DNA from: Holacanthus passer
Taxonomy: Eukaryota; Chordata; Actinopteri; Pomacanthidae
Direction of reading: 5' to 3'
Length of the DNA: 64,000 bases
Assembly (NCBI GenBank): GCA_025331565.1
Contig: JAFREQ010000003.1
Span: forward strand, 124,001 to 188,000
A program made the translations under genes and the position numbers. Positions 1 to 15,100 of the stretch are shown here, one piece after another. Positions within the stretch are counted from its first letter, which is position 1; each line of letters opens with the position of its first letter. A model generated the notes under the pieces. That model made no database searches. It was not told the DNA's origin and saw only the letters and a list, made by a program, of their open reading frames with translations.

Positions 1-41
1 TAATAAGTGTTTGTTTTCATAGATGAAGGACTGGTCCTTAC

Positions 42-153
42 TGGGAGCTCTCGAATAGCCTGGACAGGATGTTAGAGATGACGGGCAGGTCTGTCATGAC
101 GGCTGTGGTCAGCACCTGTTTAGGTTAAAGACCACAACCAGTTAGCTCATTCC

Positions 154-186
<33 letters not shown>

Positions 187-3100
187 TGAAAAACATACAG
201 CACAATACTTGATCAACACAGTTCCTGAAAAGACTCACTGTACTGGGTCCCTCTACGGCTCTGCCAGGCTTCAGGGCACCACCCACCCCCGGCTTCAGCC
301 CCAGGATCCACACTAAGTGCTGGGACAGAAAATAGAGAAGTTGAAGGAGAATCTACTTCAACTGTAATGGTTGTACAAACAGGAAATGTACACTGACATA
401 CTGATATTTAATTCCAATAATAACAATAATAGCTTTAGATTCCAATAATCCAAAGCTCTTTTGTTTGTGAGTTTTGCAAAGCAAAAAAAAACAAAAAAAC
501 ATTCCTAACAGCTGAAGTAACACATTTGGAGAATAGTTTGCAAAAATTATTCTTGTCATCTCTTTTCTCATAAGTGCAAGTATAAAGTACATTTATGCCT
601 GTATAAATGTCATTTTGCCTTATACAAGAGGAAGTGTACATACACAAGTGTCTGTGTGTGCATGTGTGAGAGAGAATGCCCATTTTGCCATGTCTAATTA
701 GATAAGCGTGTGTGCATACAGTATGTGTGGTACCAGGTGGTAGTAGTACCTGCAGTGTAGCCAGTACCAGCTGCCAGGAGGTGCCCAGCACGGCCCCATG
801 GCAGTGGGCCAGGTTCAACAGGGTTCGCATACACTGGATGTTCTTGGCAGTCAGCTGACAGAGGGACAGACAGTTATATTATAGTACATTTGAATGCACA
901 TGTCATCAGGCATTTAGGTGACATACTCCTCCAGAGCAAAATCACAATGAGCGGAATCGTAGCAAACTAAAATTACTGCCTCGCAGTTGTACGCCTCCAC
1001 CAACCAGTCAAGCTGCCGTTTACAGTTTATTGTCCATACTCATTATATATATAGTGAAGACTTTGAAGCAATTTAATAAAAGGGATTAAGTGTATTTTTT
1101 GGCAAAAGGGAAATTGTCGCTATATTGACATGTAAGATAATTTCCAATGAGAAACATGCTGTTTTTGTAGAAGAGGACTGATAGAGAGCTTTGTCACATG
1201 GTGCAACAACAATCACCTGAAGCTCAATACCAGCAAAACCAGAGAGTTTGTGGTTGACTACAATTCTTCAAATAAATGGATGTTGCTCCAAAGAAGCTAC
1301 AAATTCAAAATTAGCTGTGTGAAATACAACAGTCATAGCCATAAAACCACGGCAGCAAAAAGAGGGTTGGAAAATACATGCACACATAGGAGAGTAAGAG
1401 CTAAGAACAGAAAATAAAAACAACATGTTAACATTATTACTATGGGGATCATTCTAATTACAGCATAATGATTCCAGGTTAGGGTCAAGGTCACTGCCCA
1501 TGTATTTGAAATGTGATTGTCCTCGAGGGAAATTTAGATACAGTGACCTGCCTATGTTCATAACAGTTACCTGAATGGTGCCCGGAGAGAGAAAGTGTGA
1601 GTGTTTTTATGAGGGCGCCATTATAAATGAGGTGTTGTGCATATTATGCATATTAATATGACAACCTGGCAAACAAATGGCTTTGCTTTGCATTTTATTT
1701 TATTTCAGAGTGTGTATATCTGTGTGTACCTGCTCTGAGAAACTTCAGCGACGTCAGACGGGACTGTTCTTTATGCATGGCACGTTTGACTGATTCTTTG
1801 GGTTATATCTTAAATACTGTAACTCCCAAATAGCAAAATAAAAGAAAGTTGAATTTGGTGCTATTTCAATCGCAGTTCAAGGTTTGTCTTGTTCAGTTTT
1901 TTGGTCTTGATCCACATGATTATAAAACGTAAGCTTTGTTGTTGGAAAACTGCTACATGGATTAAATTATTAAATGTCAAGTGTAACCACAGCTTAACCA
2001 TAATTGTGTGTGCAGGTGTGCCCTTACCACCACAGTGCCCTGAGGCTGGGCAGTGAGTGGCTGCCCCACAGCCACCACCTGCTGATGAGATTCACTGGAG
2101 GGGCTGATAATCTGCACACTCTGGCCCTGGATCGAGTAGGCTGAACAGAACACACACAGACACATACATGTGCAAACACGCACCCACACACACACAGGAG
2201 TCAAGTCAATCAGAGTCAGTAATACACACAAACAGGTTTAATAACAAGCTTACGACATGCAAGAAAAGCTTTCTTAATTAACTCCAAGGCAAACATCCAT
2301 CGCGAGTTGAGACCCAATTTGCCGGCTTTATCTCCACAAGCTAATATGCAAATAATGAATGTCTGAGTGGTTGGTTTGAGAGCAGCTGTGTGTGTGTACG
2401 TCTACATTCTCCAGACACATTCTCCCTGGTGTTCCTAATTAGAAGCCACAGTGAAAAGTTATGGATTAATGCAATAAGAGTAGGGCAATAGGGACAGGTA
2501 GAGTGCCAACACTTTACATGTTAAGCTCAGTTTTGCAGCATGCATGTGTAACCATATGGGAGAACAGAAGTGCTCATTAGTTTAACATAAATACAAATGA
2601 CCAGAGGCCATCCTCAGGGTAAGAAAGGGGGACTTTCAGCTGTGTGTGTGGCACAGTTATATACTGGATTTTGTGACGCCAACGTTAAAGCAAAAATGCA
2701 AACCTACTCAGCCTCAAGTGGTTTGCAGCATTATCCAGGTATTTCATTTGTGCCGTACCTTTGCTGGAGAGGTTGGCGGCGTTACTGCTCAGCACGGTCA
2801 GGGCATAGTGAGGAGGCAGAGAGGCCTTGCAGATGGCTGTGATGAAGGCGTCACGCGGCGTCACCAGGCCCAGGCGACCACACAGAGAGGCCATGGTCAG
2901 CTCTGCTTTTAGGATGTTCTCTGTGGCCGTCTCATCGGTGCTGAAGAGACGGGACAAGAGAGAGGAATGAAACAGAACAAGTGAACAGTGTTGTCTGATA
3001 TCCAGGACATCTAACAGTATCTAATTGTACTGTCTGTAGCAATGAACTTCTGTTATAACATGAGTTAGCATGTAATGTGTTATGATAGAATCACTTCCAT

Positions 3101-6100
3101 TAAGGCTGGCTCCAATATTTTTATTTGGTATTAGAGAAAGATTATCATTCTGCAGAAAAGAAGTAGAAGATGTGTGATGAAAGCTAAATCTTTATCAGTG
3201 TTTTTTAATTGAAAATTGCAAAAGTTGTATTTTATCTGTAAAGGCAAAGTTCTTTTTTGTATAGTACCATCGTGCAACACTAAATAAAACAGCTAGTACA
3301 CAGTCTATAAGACCATTTAAAAGACCATCTATTAGTAGAAATCAGTTAAGGTCCAAGTTTACCTCCTGTCAGCTATTTATATTTTCAAACACAACAACAG
3401 GAAATCCAAATGAAGACATTAATAATGTTTCAACTGTGACATGCACATATGAGAAATCTGTATGCAGGATGATTTGGGCATTTTATATGGGATAATTCAT
3501 TCTCTCCTGCTTAAATCATCAAGTCTACATCCAACATGACTGCTGACAGCAAAAGAGCAGTATGTGAAAAGGCAAACGTTTCACTTACCTGGCGTCTAGC
3601 AGCAGAGACAGAGCAGCCAGTAGACCGCACCAGCAGGCACTGACCATCTCCTCCCAGACCAGGTGGGCTCCTGAGACAGAGAGAGACAAAGCATTTTTAT
3701 TCAAGAATTATTTCACTTCAGTTCAGACAGTATGGCCTCCACTTTTGATATCTTGTTTGAAAAAATAAAGACACAAAGGCTCCAAACTGGCCACCAGGTG
3801 TCATACTGTAGAAGTGCTACCACCCACAATCCTCATGGGTTTGTCAATCATGCAGTAAAACACAAAGACTGTAAACATAAGTGTACAGTTTGCACAGATG
3901 TTGCTTTTCACTTTGCTGCATCTTACTTATCTCTTTATCTATAATTTGACTGGTTTATATCTTACACTTTACTGCTTCCCTAACACTTTGTCCATTCTCA
4001 CCAGGTTGAGGCTGCCACTCCTGATCAGGATGAGTCTCCCTGAACTTGGCAGCTGCCTCCTCCTCCGTGGCCAATTCTCTTTCGATCATAGTGGTGATGC
4101 CCCGCACCAGGTCCAATAGGGCACTGAAGGCCACAGACATGGCATAGCCCTCCGGGATGGACGGGGGCTCCACCTTGTCCAGCATCTCTAGACTGGAGGG
4201 TGAAAGAAAGGGACGGAGCAAATGAGATGGAGGTTAAGATTCGTGTATGTGCCGGTGTAAAATGAACATTGTCCATAAACTATAAATGTTACGAGGTCAA
4301 TCCATACGTTTAAATATGTGTGTGTAACTAAGCGAAAAATCCTAATTACAGCAAATAGATTTCCTAAACATTAAAAAGGATTAATTAGGCACTTTTTGTT
4401 ACAGGAAGGCCTCTGGCTAATGTAATTCCTTGTATTTAACAAGTTACTTTGCTGTGAAAGACTTTGATCTCACTTGATCACTGCTTGCAGAACACAACTA
4501 ATTTCATAGTGATGCTACAAGCGTATGTTTATGCCACTTAGCAGTATAGAGATTGTAATCCCTACAACTGTTCACATGAATGAAAATGGATAAAGGGAGT
4601 CAGAAAGGTGAACTATTTAAATCTGTATGATAACAGCACTTACTATGTGGCCTTGGCGCTGCCCTGGACACTAACAGTCATAAGGGGGATCCAAGTACCA
4701 CGGTATTCAAATGCAGCCTGTGTGGTCAGGTTTCCGCTGACCCCTCCTGTTCCTGGGCCGCCCTGTGCTGCGCCCTGGGCCCCTGAACCTGAGCCACCTG
4801 GACGTAAAGTCAGAGTGTGGTGAGAGAAGAGTGGAATAAGAATAAGATAAATGCAAGATTGGGAAAAAAGCAATTGTAAAATATAAGAAAATATTTTTTT
4901 TCTACCAAATATCCAGGGCCCATGAGCACTGTGTCTGTACATCAAGTGTGATTTCATTTTGAGTGTTTTTCCTTTTAAATCAGGATATTTGTTTTAAGAT
5001 TTTATTTTTCAAATGCACCTCAAAGAACTTCTCATCCATAGCTGAATTTTAGGTGCATTTCAACAAATTTCTGTGAGATCTAGTAAATTCTACGGACATG
5101 TGAAAATGAAAATTCATTGACTTTTCAACAGCTTCAGGAATAATATTTAGTGAACAAAAAGCAATACACTGATTACTACACCACAGGCTCGTAGAGCTCA
5201 AAATGAGGATTTGATTACTCTTAACAATCAGGGAACTGACCAGCAGGTGCACTAACTGCAGCAGTGTTGCCCGCATTGGGGACGATGAAGAGGGACTGGA
5301 TGAAGGAGCCCAGGGCGTTGACAATGTCTCTGAATACCTTAGTGGAGTGCTGTTTCATGTCATATGACTGACAGAACGAACTGAAAAGGGAAAAAAACAC
5401 AACATTTGAAAGTTTGGAGACTTATTATAAAAATGTGTGTTTGGTTTGTAGAGCTCAAGATTGCTTACCGTAATAAATGTGGCTGCACACACAGTCTATG
5501 GACCGATTCCACAGCCACCGCTCTCAGCCACTGCGGCTTCTCCCCATCCAGAAACTTCACCAGCAGAGACAAGAAGATCTCACACTCAGTCACCTGCAAA
5601 GCAATCACATACATATAAGATTAGGACAGACGTTTGGCCAGATTTGTTGTGTATCTGGAAGCTGGCCTCAGACAAAATCCCTGAATCCTTTCAGGCTTTG
5701 ATGAAGCTATTCTGTGGCTTACCATGCATTTTGATTGAGGTGGGTAAACGATTTCAAGGATTGATGGAATAACACTAAATAAAAACAGCTGCAGTGCTTA
5801 TAGATGCAGTTAAGCTCATTAAAGCGCCTGAAGCAGAACTAAGACAAAAACTACTACTACACTAATCCAATGCTAATAAGACCAGATCAATTAAGGTTAT
5901 CAGCTGTGAGCCGGAGAAAATCCCTTACTCCATCCATCCAGGTGCCAGTTCTGGCCAGTTGACCATCACTGCGGACCGGTCCCTTACCAGTAAGCTGTAG
6001 AAGTGTTTGATGAGGACTGAGACCACGCGCAGCAGCCTCATGCAGATGGGAAAGTACGGTTTCTCCACAGGTGCTGGTGAGGCCGCGCTGCTGCTGCCCT

Positions 6101-9100
6101 GCCGGAACTTGATGTTGGGTGAGAAGAGCTTGATGACGAGGGGACACACCCTTTCCTTCAGGAGGAAGCTGAACTCCTGGTGCTGGGCAGGAAACAGAGG
6201 GGGGCACTGGTCATTATCTTTAATGCTAATATTTTCTGGGGTTGTGCATCTGTGCTATCTGTAAATTTTCATTCTAATAAGCTATAACATGTAGGGCTGT
6301 ATGTACCTGTAGGAATACCCCAGGAAAATCATTCAGAACAGATTCCAGCAGCTCTAGTCCAAATGTCCGGGTCATCTCTGTCATCCCCACCAGCCAGTAG
6401 GGGGCATCAGCATTCACCAGCTGGCACAAGTCCTGCAGGGAGGCAGACAACAGCATTTTAAACAATGGAGTGTTATGTCCTGCACACATCACAGTGGCTG
6501 AAACAGTGCAGTCACTGAGCTCTGCTGGAAGGATAAGCATGATCACACAAAAGTGCAGTGTGGGTGTGGAATGACATGGGACTTTGAGACAAGGGACCTT
6601 TGAATCTCTTGCAAATTTGACTTCACTGCAAAGATGAAAGCAGTCACTAACTTTTTTTTCAGCTTTAAAACTCGAGGTTATGAGGATGGTAATTACAGTA
6701 ATTTCCAGTTATGGGAACTATTTTCATTTCTTGTCTCTAGTCCACAAATGGTGAGATCATGAGCCATGTTTCAAATCCATCTTGTTCCAAAGGTTTTACT
6801 TGAAGACACCGGGACAAGGGCACGACACTGTGTAGAAGGCTACCGCCTCCTGGTGGACATACCTGGAACAGCATGTATGCATCTTTTGCACTGGGCCTCA
6901 GAGTACTAACAGACCGCCTGTTGGTGTTTCCCTGCACAGGAGGAGGCTGCTCCACTATACCTGTAGGGGGAAATACAATTTATAGTTTAGGCTTTTAAGC
7001 AACTCATTAAGAATACAACAGTATATATATTTACTTTTTCCTGTTTATTCCCACAGATCATAGTATATAGATTTATTTTACTACTGTTCATAAACTGTCT
7101 TCCATCACTATATGGACTCCCCATTTTCCTCAGACAGCACCAACGCCCTCTGACCTTTGAAACGCTCATCCTCAGCCACCATCCTCTCAAAGACCACAGT
7201 GACGACCTGTCTGACGGTGGCGGCCGCTGTGTTGTTGGTGATGTTGTCCTTGGTGAAGTGCAGACGGAAACACAGCACAATGGCCTGGGACAGACAAAAC
7301 GTAAAGGTATGTTGCAGGATACGGTATGCATTTATATATATTGCATAAACTGAATCTAAATTAAGGATGGATCTAATAACTTCAGAAAGTAAGACTGGAG
7401 TCCACTCATGTCCTACAACATTTAATGAAAACAGTGTGAAACAGAATTGGTCTAACAGTCTGTATAATTTGGCACTGTGCTATGATGCTGCACAAATTAC
7501 AGTAAGGATAAGGACAAATATATTTATTCATGGGTATAATAAACATTATAGCTATAGTTCAATATTGGATGGAAGATGACTCATTGAGAAACAGAACTGA
7601 GTGAACTGAGTCCACATATAGATACAAGGGAATAGGTCATATATCTACATATACAAACAGTATGTGATACAGGAGTGTGTTTTTCTTCTACCTTGGATAG
7701 TACTTCATCATGTACGACTGTGTTGGTGGTTAGCAGGACCAGGACGGTCTGTAAAAGCTTCAGCTCCTCCAAACCGTTTTCCATCAGCTGCCACAACATG
7801 TTGATGATGTTCCCTGCAGCCGCCTGTCATGTACACACACAACTTAAATTTTTTAGACTGGTCTTCATCAAACCATAGCATTTTACTGATCATCCACCAG
7901 CATACACACATACACATGTACACATAGTTCAACTCAGGGAGCAGTATCAGAGTTGCTAGATTGTCAGACAGAAAAAAAAAAAGTCAAGTGAGAGGCTCAG
8001 CTTGAAGTCACACAACCCTGAATCAAAGACATGTACAAAAATACACACTTGTGGGACCAGCTGGTGCCTCCTGCTTAGGGGTCACAACATCATAGAGTTC
8101 AAAAACACCAAATCTAGCTGCCAGTTGATATTATGTCACTTGATGCTCACAGTAAGTGACACAGCATGTCCTTTCTTGGGTCAAACTGTCCAAAACACAA
8201 CTACCTGTCACGCAACCCCTCTGTGTTCTGCTCTTTTGTGATGACAGGATGGAGTCACAGGGAACTCATAACTTAAAAAATGGAAAAGAAAAAAAATCCC
8301 AAACAGGAAATGTATTAATTCTCAATTTGTGTGGTGTTGACAATCTTGTACCTGGGGTGTAGGGCACCACTGGATGTCCTCATAGGTGTGCAATCAATAA
8401 GAGGCAATTCAGTGTCTGTTCCATCCTATTACAACATTTTCTTTCCAGACACTTTCACAGATCTCTCTCCTTCCCCAAGGAAACAAAATGACATTAGCTA
8501 TCACCCCGTTTCCCTCTACATGACAAAGTATCTGACTTGGTTGTCTCCAGTGACACTTTAAGAATCAATACTGAGGTTTTGTCTTGTGAGACCCTCAGTT
8601 AGCTTTTAAATCCTGCAGTTTGGTGATGAAGTGAAGTGCTGCTGACAAGAGAAAAAGAGAGGACGTACAATGTTCAATGGATCAGAAAATGTGTGTGTGT
8701 GTTGTAGGGCATGAGAAGTGTGTGTCTTAGATGTCCTAGATGTTCTCGATGTTTGTTGGGAGCAACAATGTGATAACAGCCACTCAAAGACAAGGATAAA
8801 GAACTCTGGCAGAGGGTAGTAAAAAAAAAAAGAAAAGAAACAAAGATAAAATGCTATCTCAAAGTCCGAGACAAATTCCCAAAACTTCAGACTCGTCGAG
8901 AAAATCTGCCTCACAGTCATGTTGCGATGCCCTTGAACAAAGCACTCAAACACCACCCACTCAGGCCACAAGATAATTGTGTTTATTATAGCCAGTATCT
9001 TTGAGGTGTGAAGATATGCAACAGCATGAACTGACATGGATTAGTGCTTAAATGATTAGTTGACAGCTGACATAAAAAATTTGACAAAATCATGGTCATT

Positions 9101-12100
9101 TATAAAGAAAAAATGACAAAAACAGCTGGTTCCAGTTTCTATAACGTGGATTTTCTCTTTTTTATATAGTTGTAAATCAAATGTTGCTTTGGACAGCTGC
9201 TTAAACAAACCAAGCAACATGAAGATGTCACATCACCCTCTGGGAAATAAAGATTATTTTCTCATCCAAATCCAAAAAAACAATTAAGAGATGAATTAGT
9301 AATCATAATTAGTTACAACCCAAATGTGCATAACATGGACTGAAAACGGAAAAAATGTAAAAGAGTTGATCAGCATTACACCATGTAGCCTGCCATGTCA
9401 CCAATGTCTTATGAGAGGCTTCAGGGGGTACAGAGCACTTAGACTCCCCCACCAAAGGCAGAAGCTTTGAAACCTATGTTAACCTAATTAAATAAACGTC
9501 TGACATCAAAATGTAGAAAGCATGGGATGGCTTAATAAGCTTTTAATAACCGTCTTTTATGGTGTATTAACAAGGCAGTTGTGCAGCAGCCCCAGGGTGC
9601 CAGCTTTCAAACAGCTTTGATCTCAGGTCTGACTCCAGCTGGGTTATTTAAAAAGGTTCAAATCCTCTTCACCCATCACATAAGGTTATATGAAAATACA
9701 TTTGTGTTTCAGAAATTATGACCAACCCATTTTCTATGATGGATACTTTATTCCACCTAGTCCTTCAGGGCTGTTTAACTGCCACTGCACGCAAGGATCA
9801 TGTGAAACTACTGGAGCAGGCTGGTAATACTTTTTCTAGGCCAATGGATTCCTCGAATTCAGAGGTTATGCAAAGACTAAAAAATGGACAACTGTGGGAG
9901 GGACTGAGTAGTGGAAGAGGAAGGGAGGGTGGGGTTGACACCTCTTAGATGTCGCCACCAGTGACAGGAATAAATTTAGATTAACCATTCTAATATTTAC
10001 ATTGTCTGATTGGCTATTGATGAGTTGCATTGATCTGAATGAATTAGGAGATTTAGGAGATTAGAAAGGATTTGTCTAAGGTGGTAGGTGAACTTGCAAC
10101 TACACTGAATGAGCAAAATGGAACATTGATGTCTTTATGCATTTATTTGGTGGCTGGTGAATTGGTAAGAGAGAATAATCACAAGTCCTGTATTAATTGT
10201 GACAATCCATAATACCTTAACAAAACTAATCCTTGATACAAATAAAAGTGAATGCATGACCTCAAGCATCAAATGTTCTGTAGAAAAGTGTTTTCTTAAT
10301 GGCCAGCCTCCACAAGGACATGTGTATCGACTCGATTCTCTTGGTGGTGATAATCACCTTGTGTTATTCTGTGAAGTAGAGTGACGCGGTAATGAATCCG
10401 GATGAGAGCAATGACCTCTTATTGATTTCACTTGTTAAAACCAGCTAACCAAAGGGGAAATGTAGATGTGGTAATGAAGCCTGAGGGATTTTGGTGGAAA
10501 ATATCAGTTGCGTGTTTTTACTCTTTGATACTGGATGAATATGCATTTATATTCTGATTCAATTTAATTATATTAAAAGAATGATTTTTGGTCATATTGC
10601 TCATTGATTAGTATGCAAACACATAATTTTTGTGCACATATCTCTGAACACAAGTGTACTGTAGGCATATGCCTGTATATCCAGTATCAGAACAGAAATG
10701 GTCCTCACCTCAGACACCACCTCATGGGACATGAGTCTCTGGATGGCAGCCAGACACAGCTGGGTGATCTTTGGCTCTTTAGTGCCACAGCCCATCAGAA
10801 AAGGCTGCACAACCTCTGAGCTGTTCTCCTTCAGAGCTGCAGGAAAAGGACAAAGATAAAGCTAAACGTCACTGCAATTTCTTTTTGTAATTTCTAATGT
10901 TTTTAAAAGAAAAGAAAATACAAATCATTCCTGCATAAAACCCAGTGTGCTGTCGAGAATCTGAATAAAAGCTTGTTAATATAATCTGAAGCCTTTGGTG
11001 TATTCAAATCAGTATCTGAGAGAAGAGAAAGAGATAAAGAACAAATGCCATGTCAAGGCAAAGATTCAATGGTCAAAACCGCAGAATATAAAAAAAGAAA
11101 GAGAACATTCTGTCTAACTTTAAATATCCATCTGAGGAAGCTGCAGTGTTCTCAATTATTAATCCAAGGTTGAATGATGAAAAACTTTTTAAAAATGTGA
11201 ATCCAATTCCTTTTAACTATCAAAGTTCGAGGATATATTTCTACTGGGTTTTTATCATGGAAATTCCATTTTACAAAGACATGTAAAATATGAAATAAAA
11301 GTGTGGCCTTGTTACATTTGTGCTGTCCAATCTTAACAGTGAACCAGTGCTGTGCATCCACCTACCTGCACCATTTTCACCTTCATTACATTGGATGTAG
11401 TTTCTTCGATTATATAACCTGCACAACGGGTTTGGCCATTTAATCTTTCTGTGACACCTCATTATGCTACTGTGACAAATAACAAACCCATTCTGGAAAC
11501 AAAGATTAATGAACTATTCTGCAATGAGTTGTTGTACAGTTTACAGCTGACAGAGGGGCAGACGGAGTCAAACGGTCAACGGTGGCACTTGGAAAATGTC
11601 GACTATGTGTCAACTCTGCAAATGTTACCAAAAGCTGGACTTTGTTTATCAAGACAGCACATCTCCTATTCCAGACACATTTGAAAGTGCTGTGTAGTTA
11701 TCTAATCAGTTAAATGTATTCAATGGATGAATTTTGGCAACTTACAAACAAAGCTCATATAAACTTATATTAATATAAAGAATAACCTCATTAAAATTGC
11801 CATATTCAATTTAAATAACTGAAATAAATTCAATATTTTGTGGGAGAGTCATTTTCAAATCAGAGAGAAGAGCACACTGTGAAAGTGGCAGCCTGATATC
11901 TTTCTCACTCACCTGCCAGTATGTCTGTATTCCTGGCTGCAATGGTCTTAATCTTCACGATGCCAGACTCTGCGGCCTAGGGGGCAAAAAGGAGAGAGCA
12001 GACATTTACATTCAATATAACGCGTATCGAAAGGTGCTGATGGTGCAGCATCACCGTGCTACTGGTGGCAGACACACAACCTCATGTTGTGATGGCCACA

Positions 12101-15100
12101 GGGGAGAAAGAGCAGGGCCTGGCTGCAGAGAGAAAGAAGCACGGCTGGTAAATCTGTTGAGAACGGGTTTTAACTTCGGAGGGATGTGCAAGTAGGAAGT
12201 GATTTCCCCAGTGAGGTGTCTGGCAGTGGTGGTGAGATATGGAAAGGGTAAAGGAGGAATGTCAAGAGACAGAAAGGGCAGGAGGGGGAATGACATGGAG
12301 ATAAGCCAAAATTGAGTCAGTCTGTGTGGGAGAAACAGAGATACTGAGCATTTACCAGTCAAAACAGAGGATATTCTTATCTCTCTACAGTCACAAAAAC
12401 CCTGTCAAGATATTCTCGCTCAACCTCTGCTCCTCCTCATCACTACCCCCTCTCACCCTTTCTCAATTTTACTTTTCCTTCACCAAATTGTCTTCTTCTA
12501 TTCTCACTGTTTTGTCTTAACCATAAGTAAGATACAGCAAGCACATTTATACCTTAAGACAACAACTTAAGAGGACAACTTAAGACAACACTGTATTGTT
12601 AGTCTGCAGACTGACTGATCATGACTACATTATTTATGTCCTTTATCTGTCATCTCAAGGAGCATTTTTCTTTTGGCAACCTGATGCTGAGGCAAGCACC
12701 ATCTGCAAAGCCCACACAATGCAAGAAAGAGGCACATGGTCTGCCTCATTTAATGCATTTTATCACAGTTGTTGATATGACTTCCTTGTGAAAATGGAAA
12801 ATGGAGCATTAATAATTTTAGTGTTAAAAAAACATGCATCTGCAGCTTTAAATCACAACATTTGGCCTGTCATTGGAACATATGTCACACAGAAGTGGCA
12901 GCGGCAACATCCCCAACTGAGCAAACAGTCAATGGACCAACATTACAATGCATTTTTCATACAGTCACTGCAGGACCTGACTGCATCTCAAGCAGGCATG
13001 TGTTACAAATGACTAGAGGCTTAACTCCCTTCTCAAAACCATCATCACCCTATAATCTCTGCAGCCACAGAAATGCAAGATAATTTTGTCCAAGTGACCA
13101 CGAAGTGACCATTTCTAGTCTAACATGGTGAAAAATATCTTCAAGTAGTTAAAAAAAGCAGCAAAACATTCTACCAACACATTCTCTCCATGCGGACAAT
13201 ATTCAAACACAATGTAATACTGATAATAACTGATAGAGCTGCAACGAAAGAAAAACACAATTTTAATAATCAATTGATTCTTTCAGTCATTTTTCAAGCA
13301 AAAGTGTGAAACATTTGCCGGTTCCAGCTTCTTAGATGTAAAGATCATTATCATCATGAGCATTTGTCACAATATTTTTTGATATTTAATAGACTAAAAG
13401 ATTAATAGTGAAAATAATCAACAGATGAATCGATAATGAAAATATTGGTCATTTGAACAACCACAAGGTCAAGACACAGTGGAAGCCAACAATTCATAAC
13501 CTGCTGCATAACCAAGCAGCTGCTGGTTAGTGGGCTGGCCTGTTAATACAAACTGTGAACTGGCCTTTTACCGTGCAGCTCCTTAAAAAGTTAATCTTCA
13601 AAAAATGTTAGTCTCCCTCTTCTCCTTTGTTCCTCAAACGGAGCCAGAGGTCTTTACAGGGCAATGGGGAGAACACAGAGAGCTTTTTTTAGTCCCAAAT
13701 AATTACAACCATGCTGTGGCTACTTTTGATATCCCCAGAGGCTAAGACCATAATACACCGTACCTCTGAGGGATAACTGAAAAGACAAGTGCCAGAACGG
13801 CAAAGTCTGGGATAGCACTGAAGTTTTAAAAGAAGCAAACAGCTGAAACAAAATTTACAATGTTTTCTCTGGCTTCGCACTGGCCATTTAAATTTAAACC
13901 TATGTTACAGTTGTGGTCTGATGATTTTAGAGCTGCAAAGATCAGTCAACTGGCAGAAAAATAATAGTTAACAATTTTGATATTGGATTGGAACTGTTAA
14001 AGTCATTTATCAAGGAAAAATGCTAAAATGTTTTTTTTTGCAGCAACTCAAAATATCAGAATTTTCAGCATTTGTCAGTTTAATATCATTGTAAATTAAA
14101 CATGTTTGTGTTTTGAAATGCTGGTCAGATAAAACATGTTATTTAAAGACATTGCTTTTGGCTATGGGAACTTGTCATTTTTCACTACATTCTTTAAAAA
14201 AACATAATTAATTGGTTAATCATAAAAAAGACAAAACATTCATTGATAATGAAAATTGTTAGTTGGAGCCCAAGGTGAGTTGTGTTTGAGCACCAGCTGG
14301 TTTTCAGACGTCTTCACACCTGTGAATCTGTGATGCTCTATCAGCCCCTATATACCACAACATAACCCTTACTGCACACCGTGCTACAGCTGTCAATCTA
14401 GTCAACTGAAGTGAGTCATCCAGAAATTCTGCAGCCTGTGGCCCAAGGGCAGTAAGAAAAATGTGCATGTTTTCTCCCATCACCAAGTTATACAATAAAT
14501 AGTCTTTCAAGTCCCCTTCAAACACTTCTGATGAAAGCCTTCAAGGTCCAGCTTTGCCAAAGTGGAACTGAAGGTATTTATGAAGATATGTGGCCTTCAG
14601 GATGTTGTTAAATGATAATAGTGGATGTTAAGGAGGTGATTTAACAGAATAATATCCTCTCTGATTTGCTAAGGCTGATGATGATAAGACACAAAAGTGC
14701 CATCTTGAAATATGATTGAATAATGTCATCTGTCCACGGCACAACTGCCAAAAAAGATGTTTTCTTCCACTACTGTAGAATCTGTGAGCCAGTCAGAACC
14801 AGGAAACCAATAAATGCCCCTCGTTAGAAGCACATTGTGGAGCGGAACCATGATCCATCTCCATCTTGAAACCATTGAAAATTAATCCCCACATGTGGAA
14901 AAAGGCAGCCTTTTTGTTCACAAAACCATATCAATCTCCACAAGGAAAATCTTTCTGATACTAGCTTTCTTCTTGATGCAGCATAAGATTGAGTGAAAAC
15001 AGAGAAACAAACACATTTCTCCCCCTACTTCCTCACAGAAAGTGCTGTTTAAGCTTTCTGCCGTAGTGCAGTCAAATGCAGACCTTACTTCTCTATGAAA

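Noticed and set aside
157..184. Poly-A run near the left edge
   Set aside because: It lies in a mon2 intron on the opposite strand. There is no retroposed gene or tail signal beside it.
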